From assembly GCF_964340395.1 (NCBI RefSeq), contig NC_135571.1, positions 6,956,453 to 7,020,452 on the forward strand: a DNA stretch of 64,000 bases. Reading direction: 5' to 3'. Numbering within the stretch: the first letter of the stretch is position 1; the number at the start of each line of letters is the position of its first letter. Made by a program: the position numbers and the translations under genes. Source of the stretch: Glandiceps talaboti. Taxonomy: Eukaryota > Hemichordata > Enteropneusta > Spengelidae. A model generated the notes under the pieces. It was not told the DNA's origin. It did not search any database and saw nothing but the letters and a program-made list of their open reading frames with translations. Below, piece by piece: positions 12,961-24,974 of the stretch.

Positions 12961-13766
12961 GGATGTTTTTACAAAAAAATAATTGTCGGCCATCTTGGAT
13001 CATAAAGCGCCATTTCTGCCGACGTCTCAACATATTTACGTCACATGTATCTCTATTATTTGCCCAGAATGCTTTAGTAACAATATTATGATATCTTCCT
13101 ACACATGTGTATTAAATGTATTTCATAAATATTTAGCTATCTTTTACCTTCAAATTGATTTCTGCAGAAAGGTTACGGTCATACCAAATGATGATTTTAC
13201 GGTCCACTCATTGGGGCCGAGAGAGATTGAATTTTTCACAGTAGAGTACTAGTGCACCTCAGAAACAATTTCCTGGAAAATCTCTCCAAAGTTTGCCACG
13301 TGAAATCTTTATCCTTGTCCTTTGATATGATGAAAGAAATTTGGGACTCACCGCCTTGCTTTTAAGGAAATTAACAATCATAATTTTTCCATAGGGTTGA
13401 TACAGAATTCGGTGGCCATATTGGATTCTATAATTTCATAGTTTTGATATCGTTTTGAACTTTATTTGGAAAAAAAATATACTATGGCTTCTGACCTTTC
13501 TTTGTTTTTCACTGATACCGGTTTCTGTTTTCTCAAACAGAATTTAGCCTTAAAAAGGGAGTGAAAAAGATAAACGCCATCAACGCCCCCCCCCCTCAAA
13601 CCAGTGTTAGGCTTTCCCCTTTAACAAAAACATCTGTAATTTGAAAGAAATTATGATAGAGCGCCACCTAACCCCCAATTTGTTAGGTCCTCAAATGGCC
13701 GTAAACAAAACATCCTGAATTTTGCAATAAACCAAGTCAACATGATTAGTCGTAAGAAAGTCAGTC
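12961..13766. other. Probable 3' untranslated region and spacer
   Basis: AT-rich sequence after the stop of the 607-residue protein, with AATAAA at 13726-13731 as a candidate polyadenylation signal. It contains a C-rich run near 13587. No other gene was seen. Confidence 0.45.
13726..13731 (+). terminator. Candidate polyadenylation signal AATAAA
   Basis: A canonical hexamer about 770 bases past the stop of the gene at 11137-12960. It is the first exact AATAAA that I found on this strand after that stop. No downstream GU-rich element was tested. Confidence 0.35.
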
Positions 13767-13808
13767 GTTTGTTTGTTTGTTTGTTTGTTTGTTTGTTTGT
13801 TTGTTTGT
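13767..13808. repeat. (GTTT)n microsatellite
   Basis: About ten uninterrupted GTTT units. Confidence 0.95.
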
Positions 13809-14035
13809 GAAATTCATATTATGCCATAATGGTAATAAAGTGCGATTTGTATTTTCATATATTGTAAGAATACTATTGTAAGATAACATTTTTTTTATCT
13901 TTACAAATTAGACTGTCTTACTCATTGTATGTCAGATATTTTCAGCTCTTCATTATTTTTTCGAGATTACATGTAAAGAATAAAACAGAACTATATATAT
14001 CTTATAGAAATGTTTTGGTGTTCAAGTTGCAGTCT

Positions 14036-14223
14036 GTGTATGTATGTATGTATGTATGTATGTATGTATGTATGTATGTATGTATGTATGTATGTATGTA
14101 TGTATGTATGTATGTATGTATGTATGTATGTATGTATGTATGTATGTATGTATGCATGCATGCATGCATGCATGCATGTATGTATGCATGCATGCATGTA
14201 TGTATGTATGTATGTATGTATGT
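14036..14223. repeat. (TATG)n/(CATG)n microsatellite
   Basis: A long pure TATG array, then CATG-variant units at about 14154-14193, then TATG again. Every apparent frame here (Met-Tyr-Val-Cys or His-Thr-Tyr-Ile repeats) is a repeat product. Confidence 0.97.
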
Positions 14224-15330
14224 TTGTCCGTGATCAGTTTATTCAGGCAAAATATCCTCCGCGGCAATGGTATCAATTTACAAAGTTTGACAACGACGTT
14301 CTATGGCTTTAGCGCATTAGAACATAACACGATTTACGTTGGTATCGCATGAACTGAGAAAAAAATCCATATATATTTTCACAACCATCATATTTTCCAA
14401 CGATTGCAATCACATATAGAATATACATTGATAGTAGTATATAGTATTTTATTTGCCACAAACTCAAAATCATATCAACATAACAAGAGAGAAAGTAAAA
14501 AAAGAGACAATGGAATAAATAATACACATAACATAACAAATGATCATATTTTAATAAATGTAATGCACAAAATGGCCTCAAGAATGGACATCTAGCCGCA
14601 AATATAGTATGTGAAGGGCTTAGTATGTACATTGGAGAGGGGCTATATGGTATGCACAACTGTTTGTTTTTTTGTTTGTTTTTTGTTTTTTTTTATAGAG
14701 AAAAGGTGTTAGTGACTTTGAAATGTTTCGATTATTTATTTTAGTAGCGTGACTGATTAAAAAAAAACGTCGCCATACATTAAAACAAGTTTGAGACTTA
14801 GATGTTGCCAAAGGCCTGTAGATTTAAAAAAAAAAGCAAAATAAAGAGAATAAAACAACTTATAAAGTCTATCCAGCATCATCGCTAATGCAACTTGACA
14901 AAAAGGAGAGGCAGGAAAACATGAAGAAAAAGTAATGAGAATTTTTTTTAAAAAAAAACAGGGTCGCCTTAATACTAAATTATTCGTGCGTCAGCAACAT
15001 GAATAAATAAATTTTGGTCATATAATAGTCCCGATAATATGTAGTCTAAACTTTCATGGTAGCTTATCGGATTAATTCTCATCGATGGAGCTAGGAAGTA
15101 TCAAATTATTGTTTTTCGATACGCTATCGTGTTTTTCTACTTCGACACGATAATCTACTTGTTCAGGGTGATTAAGGTGTCACACTATATTTTACTGAAA
15201 TGACTTAGATAGTATTTTTTAAAAATGGCGCCGATTCCATTGGGACAAAAAAGGCCCCTTCCAATTTCCTTTACTTGCGCTATATCACGACCTCCCCCTG
15301 TTCGAATGTTCAAAATATGGTTTAACACTG
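14224..15330. other. AT-rich spacer, no gene seen
   Basis: Includes A and T homopolymer runs at about 14690, 14759, 14826 and 14942. A 116-codon minus-strand frame (14309-14659) lacks an ATG at its stated start, has no recognisable features and is treated as chance. Confidence 0.45.
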
Positions 15331-15406
15331 GCTCCCTGTGGCGCAGAGGTTAGAGGTTAGGATTAGTAGTAGGGAGGTCATGGTTCGAATCCCACAGGGG
15401 ACAGAG
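15331..15406 (+). repeat. tRNA-derived SINE-like head or tRNA relic
   Basis: A 72-base unit, 15331-15402, begins GCTCCCTGTGGCGCAGAGG and ends GGTTCGAATCCCACAGGGGA, so it carries an A-box-like and a perfect B-box sequence (GGTTCGAATCC) at tRNA spacing. The terminal seven bases pair fairly well, but the anticodon stem does not form, so it is not a functional tRNA gene. Unique-looking sequence (15407 to about 15540) follows and could be the body of a SINE. It lies downstream of the receptor gene on the other strand. Confidence 0.6.
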
Positions 15407-15409
15407 GAT

Positions 15410-15415
15410 TTTATT
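15410..15415 (-). terminator. Candidate polyadenylation signal for the receptor gene
   Basis: TTTATT on the plus strand reads AATAAA on the minus strand, about 405 bases past the receptor stop and close to the tRNA-derived unit. It is a candidate only. Confidence 0.3.
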
Positions 15416-15732
15416 TGACCTCTTCCCTTTAACCCAAGGGTGAGTGTTCTACAGCCTCGGTATCACTCAGCCGTGTCTCAGACTCACAAGACAAGTGCGA
15501 ATTTGAGCATGCACCAATAACCATGCAACATAATGGATTGTTCAGTATAGAAAGGGTGTATAATATGTATTTATGTATTCATCTACATTAAAGAGAAACT
15601 TCATGGGACCAACTCTCTGCACAAGAAACCCCCTCCCCCAAAACACAAGCAAACTAACAAATAAACAAACAAAATATGGTTTAAATACTGTCAGACTTGA
15701 AATGGGACATGAAAAGGATCGGTCGGCTCCCA

Positions 15733-15772
15733 GTGTCAATGGTAAAGACTTGATCCCACCGCTGCCACCACA
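15733..15772. repeat. Short dispersed repeat, copy 1
   Basis: The segment ending GATCCCACCGCTGCCACCAC is about 85 percent identical by eye over some 38 bases to 17407-17442. On the opposite strand it contains TGGCAGCGGTGG, which resembles a pol III A box, so it may be a fragment of a second tRNA-derived family. It lies in the 3' flank of the receptor gene. Confidence 0.45.
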
Positions 15773-15818
15773 CCCGACCCGGTTATTTTCTGCTACTATG
15801 ATCATCTGGCTGGAAGTT

Positions 15819-16949
15819 TTAAAGTGCCACAGGCGTTAACGACGTGGCATGCGTGTTAGTGCCTGTGTGACTTGTGGTGACTGGAATGCTTCTTTCGGTA
15901 GTCGCTGCAGGATGTCCAATATATCTACTTATCGATAACTGCTGCGACGCAATTACATTCTCCGCTTGAACTTGGTTTTGACGTTTCCCAAATAGCAATT
16001 CACCGGTCAATAATTTCTTGTACGCCCGTCGTATCTTCCTGTCGAAAAAGCCGTACAACATTGGATTGACAACCCCGCTGATATGTATGCATGGGTATAA
16101 AAGAAGATTGAAGACCACAGGTGATACATCCAAAATCGTAGACACGCTAATCAAAATCATGAACGGGAAAAATCCGAGAAGCACTAACAAGAACACGGCG
16201 AACAGTACCTTTAACATTCGCACTTCAGTGTGAGTGGGGTCCTCCTTGTTGAGAGTGTTGCGGACACTCGGATTCGTTTGATGTGAATCGACACGTTTAC
16301 GACTTCTTCGGACGTAAACAAAGATTAAGAAATACAGAACGACAACAAGGACACATGGTCCGAAGCTGCTAGTGTAGAACAAGGTACTGATTTCGCCCAG
16401 GGACGAGGTAATTGGTAACCTACAACGGAAAGCACTGGGAGAGTACACAGCATTCTCCATGTATGTATGGGATGTCATCAGAAAAGGGTAACACCAACAA
16501 ACTAAGAGAGAAATGGTAACGGACACTTTGTTCGTCACGAGTTTGTACTTCGAGTTGTGAACGACATAAATGTATCTGTTAATCGCTATATACGTTGTCA
16601 GCCACACTGACACGGCCATCAGGTTAATATGCAGTACACTGTGAAGTTTACAATAAGTCATCGAAAATTTCCAGCCACGGCGAAGGTATGAATCGCTGGA
16701 AACAGCTGAAACCATCACCGCAGAGATGATATCAGTAAAGCTTAAATTCACGAGGTAGATGTAGCCAAACGTACGCAGCCGCTTCGTCAGAAGTATGGCG
16801 CTGACAAATGTGATGTTTCCAAACAACGCTGATACTGCCATAAATACTTCGATACTTCCAACAAACTGAGTGATCCAGACTCGTGGTAGAGTTACTTCTG
16901 GCATCCCTTTGGTCGTCCCAATGGTAATATTTGTTGTGTTGTTCATCAT
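15819..16949 (-). CDS. Class A (rhodopsin-like) G protein-coupled receptor, 376 aa
   Basis: A plasma-membrane seven-helix receptor whose ligand is unknown. The start is ATG at 16949 (MMNNTTNITIG); an upstream in-frame TTG is not used, and a plausible 3' splice site (polypyrimidine then TTTAG, AG ending about 16963) precedes it, suggesting a 5'UTR intron. The N terminus has N-glycosylation sequons (NNT, NTT, NIT). Class A landmarks from this Met: GN in helix 1 (N45), NLSFTD in helix 2 (D73), Cys100 and Cys176 for the extracellular disulfide, NRY (124-126) in place of DRY, a short third loop, GFFP instead of CWxP in helix 6, and NPMLY (295-299) in helix 7, followed by an amphipathic helix FFDRKIRRAYKKLL. 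NRY and the helix 3 and 6 patterns suggest the melatonin receptor / GPR84 / moody-Tre1 side of class A. That assignment is inference. The coding region is intronless. Confidence 0.92.
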   Translation of the reverse strand: MMNNTTNITIGTTKGMPEVTLPRVWITQFVGSIEVFMAVSALFGNITFVSAILLTKRLRTFGYIYLVNLSFTDIISAVMVSAVSSDSYLRRGWKFSMTYCKLHSVLHINLMAVSVWLTTYIAINRYIYVVHNSKYKLVTNKVSVTISLLVCWCYPFLMTSHTYMENAVYSPSAFRCRLPITSSLGEISTLFYTSSFGPCVLVVVLYFLIFVYVRRSRKRVDSHQTNPSVRNTLNKEDPTHTEVRMLKVLFAVFLLVLLGFFPFMILISVSTILDVSPVVFNLLLYPCIHISGVVNPMLYGFFDRKIRRAYKKLLTGELLFGKRQNQVQAENVIASQQLSISRYIGHPAATTERSIPVTTSHTGTNTHATSLTPVAL

Positions 16950-18002
16950 ACATCCGCGGACACTAAACAACAGCGAGAAAACTGTAGCTGAGAACGATGC
17001 AATGTCTAGTTAAAACAGAGCTGTGGTTCACTACACCATCAGTTTGTGATTTCGAACGAAAAGGCTTATTCTGCGCGAAATTGGGATAAAATGCACATCG
17101 GTCAAATCTGATTGGCTAGCATCTTGAATGACGAAAAGCAACAGGCATAGTCACGCAGCTAACTAAAATACCTGGAATAGGTAGGCTAGATCGTTGATGT
17201 CTTCAGATTCGACAGGAAGTCGGATTCGTTGTTGGCACTTGTGTTAACCATAAGGGGATTTACATCATAGGGAAAATTCGAAGTTCAAGTGCGGCCAGAA
17301 AATGTGACCATCCCCAATTTACGTCCTCTTAAATGCGATCTTTCCTATTTTCGGATATAAAAAATCGAAATGTTGTTAGAAATGGAAAGGGTAGAAGTCT
17401 AGACTCAGTGGTAAGGACTTGGTCCCACCGCTGCCACCACATTAATGGTTGTTCCCCACTGCTACCAATTCACACATTGGATTTGTGCGATGGTACTGTA
17501 CTGATGAATACATGTGTTTTATCTAATTGGCAGAGCTGAAGGCGAGTCCTCCCAAAGCATAGACAGTGGGTGCACTACTGAATATCCACAATGTTTTCAC
17601 CAAAAGAAATACGCACAAGTCATGAATAGTCAACGTTCACCTATTACATGTGCATTTCTATTAACTCCTTGAAAACAATGCAGCCAGCACTCAAATTCTG
17701 AAAACGAGGCACACGTTTAACTTGGTGTTTCCCTGAAATCACGGATAATGTAGATGATATAAGATCATGATTCTTCAGAGCAAATCCAATTTTCTATGAA
17801 AATATCTTTATTTACTGGAGTACCTTTCCCATGTAATATATTCAATGTGATCCTTTTTGGCGGCACTATTTATATGGCCAAGCAGAGTATCTATTGAATT
17901 TTCGACCGAAATGCTAAAGTTATTTACAGCTTCTCTGTCTCGATATGTTTCCGCCGTTTTACGACCTCGTTGCTAGGGGATACAGAGTATTACAAGTTAC
18001 TC
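16950..18002. other. Upstream region of the receptor gene and spacer
   Basis: Probably holds the receptor promoter and a 5'UTR intron on the minus strand. An ATTGG (inverted CCAAT) lies near 17110. The second copy of the short repeat at 15733 lies within it at 17407-17442. No other gene was seen. Confidence 0.4.
17407..17442. repeat. Short dispersed repeat, copy 2
   Basis: Matches 15733-15772; the shared core is GTCCCACCGCTGCCACCACA against GATCCCACCGCTGCCACCAC. The copies are about 1.7 kb apart in the same orientation, one on each side of the receptor gene. Confidence 0.45.
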
Positions 18003-18420
18003 TTCACTCACCCTGTTTGATACAACCACTGCACTACGGCTTGGCCAATCAGAAGCCTTGATTTCGGTTGGTTATATGGAGCCATAACCCACTCTTTCTT
18101 AGGGGTGTGTTTCAAAAGACCCGTTTGAGCCAATCACCCCATAGTATAAGTAAGATAGACAACTCTTTCGGTAGGGCTCGGACTACTAAAAAGATAGTGG
18201 TCGATGGTCTGAGGGTAGGGTTATGTGCCAAAAACTCGGGGCTACGCTCCCTCATGCACATAACTCTCCCGGACTCATTGACTATCTATTGCATATAAAC
18301 CAAGCTACACTTGAATTGCTATGGCAAGATTGAATGAATACAGTTTCTTGCTACATGTGAACTAAAGTACGTCTGCGCTCAGACATCAAATGCAGATATC
18401 AAAGCATAGGTGCCTGAGTG
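18003..18420. mobile_element. Foldback family A copy split by a second insertion
   Basis: The left arm is seen at 18003-18030 (TTCACTCACCCTGTTTGATA). The family A interior resumes at about 18316 (GGCAAGATTGAATGAATACA, then TTTCTTGCTACA, then AGACATCAAATGCAGATATC). Between them about 280 bp is not part of the family A consensus, so it is probably another element inserted into the first. The right arm is missing or too diverged to see. Confidence 0.55.
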
Positions 18421-19035
18421 TCTGTCTCTAGTTGCAGTACCCTTATAACCGAGATCGGCTTGTATGGAGAGTGTGGTCTAAGCAACACTTGTACACCGGC
18501 GTGGGCGTCGCTACCGCTCGACGCATATTGGTCGGATTGTATCTGTTACATATTGTTACATTTGAAATAACCTTTAGTTTTTACTTTTTGAAAACGCCCC
18601 TCAGTTCGTGCCAGGGCACCAACTTATTGAGTCAGTAGTATTTTGTTGAGACTGTCATTGCAACATTGTATTACTACAGGTCATAACATTTTATACTTTA
18701 GTCAAAACAAATGTTGATATCAAATCTCCACTCCTGAGTTGTTTACCAAACACAACAACCTTGTGGAGGTTGGGTAACTTATTAGTGAAGGCATGAGAGT
18801 GATACACTGTAACTTACTTGTTTCACAATTTGATACATGTGAAAACTATTTTCAATGTCGGTTCCATTATATGCAGTAGATATCGGTACATACAAAACAA
18901 CCCAAGTTTTAGCCATATGCGAAGCTCCGAGGACTGTAAGAGAGTCTAGTTACAGGTGTTCAAGGTTCCATGTGTATTATGTTTGATTTTAAAATAAAGT
19001 CAGAGATGAGATAAGTTAATTTTCACACACTGAAG
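18421..19035. other. Spacer, no gene seen
   Basis: No supported frame or repeat family. Confidence 0.4.
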
Positions 19036-19180
19036 TTAAAGTGGCCATATGGATGAGGATTGGGTATTTATTTTGGAGTTTTAATTTATAAAACAATTTT
19101 ACCATGACGACCTACTTGAAAAATCAATATGAAACAACATTGACTAAAGCGGTGTTCTCAAAGGGAAAAAGTCTTTGATT
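19036..19180. mobile_element. Foldback family D, single arm
   Basis: AAAGTGGCCATATGGATGAG, then GGTATTTATTTT, then AATTTATAAAACAATTTTA, CCATG and ATCAATATGAA match the left arm of the complete copy at 39480-39835. Only one arm is present, so this is a truncated or half copy. Confidence 0.6.
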
Positions 19181-19683
19181 TTTAGTTTCATTCACATTGA
19201 CATCACTTGGCGATCCCAAACTTTGGCATACATGGTATATGAATCTGTACGTCTTCTTAAAAAAATAAAAACGAAGAAGTCAAACTAACAAAAATATAAT
19301 GTTTGCGCCTTTGGTTATATATAATAGTTACACTATGTTGTATCTTGTGTATTTATTGGTGGGGTGCCAGTGGGTTACTTCGTGTGCAAAGCTCTATGAA
19401 AAGAGACAAATTAAATCCTACGTCCTGGAGTGACGAGACAGACTGCTTTTGTGAAATGTCAAATTTATTTCGACTTCCTTTTTCACACTGATAACTCCAA
19501 ATGCGCACAAAATTATGGTAATGAGAGTCGTTTATTTTGTACCATCTTGTTTTTATATTGCCAACAGTAATCTAAAACACAGAGTCTGTATGCTAGTTTA
19601 AGTCACCCTCCAGGCCCTAGTATAGCATCAAGCTGCAAAGTAATATGTACCGCGTTTTCACTGGGTTCAACGGATGTGCCAAT

Positions 19684-19792
19684 TGGAGTGCCCTCCTTCT
19701 CCTTCTAGAATATTTGGTTTGGAGTGCCCCCCCCCCCCCCCCTCCTCCTAGAAAAATTTATTTAGAGTGCCCCCATTACTAGACAATTTGAC
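19684..19792. repeat. C-rich tandem repeat, about 45-50-bp unit, three copies
   Basis: Each unit begins GGAGTGCCC or GAGTGCCC, contains CTCCTNCTAGAA or ACTAGACAA, and ends in an A/T stretch. The middle unit has expanded to a long C run at about 19729-19742. Confidence 0.6.
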
Positions 19793-21487
19793 TATAACGC
19801 TGACCATTGAACGTAGTGAGTTGATAAAAGTATAAGAATTATTATTGTATGTTGGGGTGGGGTGGGGTAGGATGGAGACAGTGTGTTACACGGAAAACAA
19901 TTATGTCTGAGTGGGAGTATGAGATCAGGGGGAGGCCTACGCTAAATGTCAATATAATAAAATAAAATAAAGAGAGTTTTGTCAGTGATAAATTGTAACT
20001 GACGTCGGCAATGTTCATGTTGTACCCTCGCGTAGGTCTTTTTTTCGTGTTTGTCCAGCCCATGCAGTCTGCAGATCCGGGGGAGAAACACAAAAATACA
20101 TAACCCTCCCTACTTGCAGAGCCAATCATGAACAAGCAAATAACGTCTGCCCCACATATGTACATACACACTTGCTCTATAGTAGATTGAGTGACAGGTT
20201 TGTTGAGAATAAAAAAAAATCGCGTTGTAGAACCACTTTAGACAAAATGTCCTGACCAGAAACAATTCTTTTTTTTTTTTTACCTTATACTTACTTACTA
20301 GTACGTTTTTATTCCTACACATGGATTTTCAATTTTCTCCCACTACAGCACAATTTGCAGCGATTTGTTGCTAGTAAACGTACTTATCACGAGTCAGTGT
20401 TATTAGCAGATAATTTGGTAAAGTCTCCAAATGAATGCAAATAAATGAGATTCAACAGTTATTTACTTCAGTTTCTGAAAAATCAAAATCAAAATTAGCA
20501 TGAAATGCAATATCTCATAAGAGATGTAATGTGAGCGTAATGACGCTAAGCCTGAGCCTTGAAGCACCCTCACGATGTAGCGCCCTCTTGTGGCCGTTAT
20601 CATCCAACGGTGCATGATTCGATTTTCCAGACACCGAGTCAAGTCGACAGGCATTATTGTAAACCTGGAATTTTTTGCTAAAGACATTGTCGGTCGTTTC
20701 GCTTGACAAAAAACGAAACACGCGAAAATAAATAGAGATTAAACGTCTTGCACATGAACGTGTAATTAATAGAATTCAGTTTTCGAGAACTAACTGAAGA
20801 CTGATTGAAAAGTAGCCCTTTATATTTATTTGATAAAAATGGTCAACAGTTTCCTTTCGAATTTAATTAAAGGGGGAACACCACTGCACTCCAGCTTTTT
20901 CATAAACTATGGGTTCTGGAGAGTCATTTCATCATTTTATATCACCTACAACTTCCTTTATAATTGCGATTTCAGAGAAACATCTTGTGGCTTTATAAGG
21001 TACATTTGCTGTAGGCCACATTACATTATGGGAATCAACAGAAATGGTTATTCACGGATGAACACTGAATATCATGAGAGGTGTTTACATTGAAGAGAAT
21101 AAGCACTCAGGAGTCATGAACATCCATATTGTGTTCCTCTTTAATTGTCACTGTAGGATTCCGGACTTCACCATCGTCGCAAACCTTAACCACGGCCTCT
21201 TTTACGGCACCGTCCCCACAACGCGTCATCCAGATGGAAGCAGTGTAGGGAAGAAATAACAGCCCTGGTTTGCGAGAATGGACTTCACATAGGTATAACA
21301 TTGAATTGAAAGCATCGACAACGTACACCTACATACAACGGATTTCGAAATACCGTTCAGTACAGTGTCCCGTCCTATTTCATACGTACAATAAATCTAT
21401 GAGAAAATCCAAATAATAAAAGATCGGAATTTATTGCTACAAGTTAAGTCTGAATGAATCAAACCATTTATACCAGCATACTGAAAC
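19793..21487. other. Spacer, no gene seen
   Basis: Holds a G-rich tract GGGGTGGGGTGGGGTAGG at 19854-19871 and only short chance frames. No gene or RNA was recognised. Confidence 0.4.
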
Positions 21488-21680
21488 AAAACGCAGACAC
21501 GCGGGCGCCAATGTTTTGATGTCTGCATTTGATATCTGCATATATGGCGGCACATCAGTTCATTTGATGTAGACAGAATGTCGCAAGAAACTGTACGCAT
21601 TCAATCTTGCTATCTTAAAGAGTAGTATGTGCAGTTTCTTATTGCGTGGTTGCATCAAACAGAACAAGTGAACGGTATTT
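21488..21680. mobile_element. Foldback family A, right half
   Basis: GGCGCCAATGTTTTGATGTC, then CAAGAAACTGTACGCATTCA, TCTTGCTATCTTAAAGAG and GTGCAGTTTCTTATTGCG, then GGTTGCATCAAACAGAAC and GTGAAC near the end. This matches the right half of the copies at 2.1 and 44.0 kb. The left half is absent or strongly diverged. Confidence 0.7.
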
Positions 21681-23202
<1,522 letters not shown>

Positions 23203-23441
23203 AATCATATCAATGTACACCTTCATCTAAGTTCTAGTATGAGACAATTTTCATAGCTTAAACATTTTTCTGAAGGTTTATGCATTGTAAGACATAAAAT
23301 TGATATGATATACGTACACCAAAGATTTGAATCTTAGAAATAATAATAAAAAAATGCTTGGTGCTGGTCCATTATTGTGTTGTAATACGAAGAGTTGTTC
23401 CAATGTTCATATAACTAAGCTGAGGAAAATTTGTGATGATG

Positions 23442-23442
<1 letters not shown>

Positions 23443-23482
<40 letters not shown>

Positions 23483-23502
23483 TCATCATCATCATCATCA
23501 TC

Positions 23503-23538
<36 letters not shown>

Positions 23539-23553
23539 AACAACAACAACAAA
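23443..23553. repeat. (CAA)n/(CAT)n microsatellite
   Basis: A CAA run, a CAT core at about 23480-23502, and a second CAA run. It encodes poly-Thr and poly-Ser in one frame (23327-23713), which is read as a repeat artefact. Confidence 0.93.
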
Positions 23554-24974
23554 GCGAAGGCACATTATTACGCACTCCCTTCTGTCACCAACTCAAGAGG
23601 GCAATACTATAGACGGCGTCAACAAGTTAAAACTTAAAGAGGATGATAAACCTACCAACGGTAGGCTACAACTTCAACTCACTATCGCGGCTTTGATAAC
23701 GACATTCTTCTAGTATTCATGTTAAAAAGACGCCTGATGTAAAAAAGGGCAAAGGGCCGTTACCAAAATACTGATTAATGGGCGATTTATTGTTATTTTA
23801 TTTGTCCTGAGGGTGAATATTTGTACGTCCTGTGGGACAACCTGTTAAGTATTCTACAATTTTTCAATGGAGCATAAAAAGTCCATTTTAATGAGAGACA
23901 ATAGTTTCTACGTTGCAATTGTCTGAGTCCGTAACTAGGAGCTGTTCATTATAAAAAGGGGTGGCCGTACTGAAGGTTGACACAGAGATAGAGACAATAG
24001 CACTGACTTTGCGATCGAAAGAGAAGGGTGTTTGCCCTTTGTCCCTAGATTAGAATGTGTAGCGGGATGTATAACAACATTGATTGGTTTGCTAAAAGTG
24101 AGTACATTTGAGGTTGGGTGTTCTTCTCAACGTGCTTATTCCCCCTACAGTTTATATCCTCGACGTGCCGACAATCTGTTAATTTTAGTACACAGCGTCG
24201 CTACAGGCAGAAACATAGACAACCGAGTTGCGTTTGCCCGCGATAAAAAGTTACGTCAAAAGTCGTTTGTTACTGGAGAAGATAGCGTGGACGTGTGATG
24301 CTTATCCGACCCAATGTTTGACTGTTTGGGTAACAGAAACTACAAGATGGTGTGATTGAGGGAAGGATTGAATAACAAGGTACACAGTACACCAAATCCT
24401 GCGATAGCTCTTGTGAATTATGTAGTGTACATACTAATGTCAATGTAAGATTACAGCGATAACAACATCGAAGCAACAATAGGCAACACTTAGTCCTTAG
24501 TGGGTTGTGTGCCAAGATACCATACACACCACGCTGTGCAAGACATCCGTACGATACAAAAGTTGTTAGCAGGTTCTCGCACGAAGGCCACCAAACAATA
24601 CCCTGTAGTTGAATAACATTCTGTGGATACACGCCGACAACTACAACGAGCGAGGACAGTTATATTGTCAAAATTTTTACTCATCGACTTCAAGTTCAGG
24701 ACTCCGAACATTCCACACACTGTTGTGTTCCTGGCGACGCAGATATTTTCTAATTTGGGATCGTTGCAGTACCTATCAACAAGTGACATAACTGGTGTTT
24801 GAATTGATGGACGGATACCATTTGTTTTCTTTCGAATTGAGTTTTATTTAGCTTTTATGTCGATGCTATTGTTCGTGTTTTGGAGAATGTTACTCGAAGG
24901 GTCTACTCAGTTGTCAACCAATTGTTATTGACAATACTCGTATGGTGCAGTAGCCATAAAAAGTACGAACCAAA
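23554..24974. other. Upstream region of the 464-residue protein gene
   Basis: It probably contains the promoter of the gene starting at 24975. A CCAAT box (AACCAATTG) lies at about 24917-24925 and an ATAAAA stretch at about 24955, only 20 bases before the ATG. A 99-codon Cys-rich minus-strand frame (24490-24789) begins with ATG and points away from that gene; it is listed under findings because it cannot be confirmed. Confidence 0.4.

Noticed and set aside
15331-15403. Functional tRNA gene
   Set aside because: Pol III boxes are good, but the anticodon stem does not pair and the D arm is abnormal.
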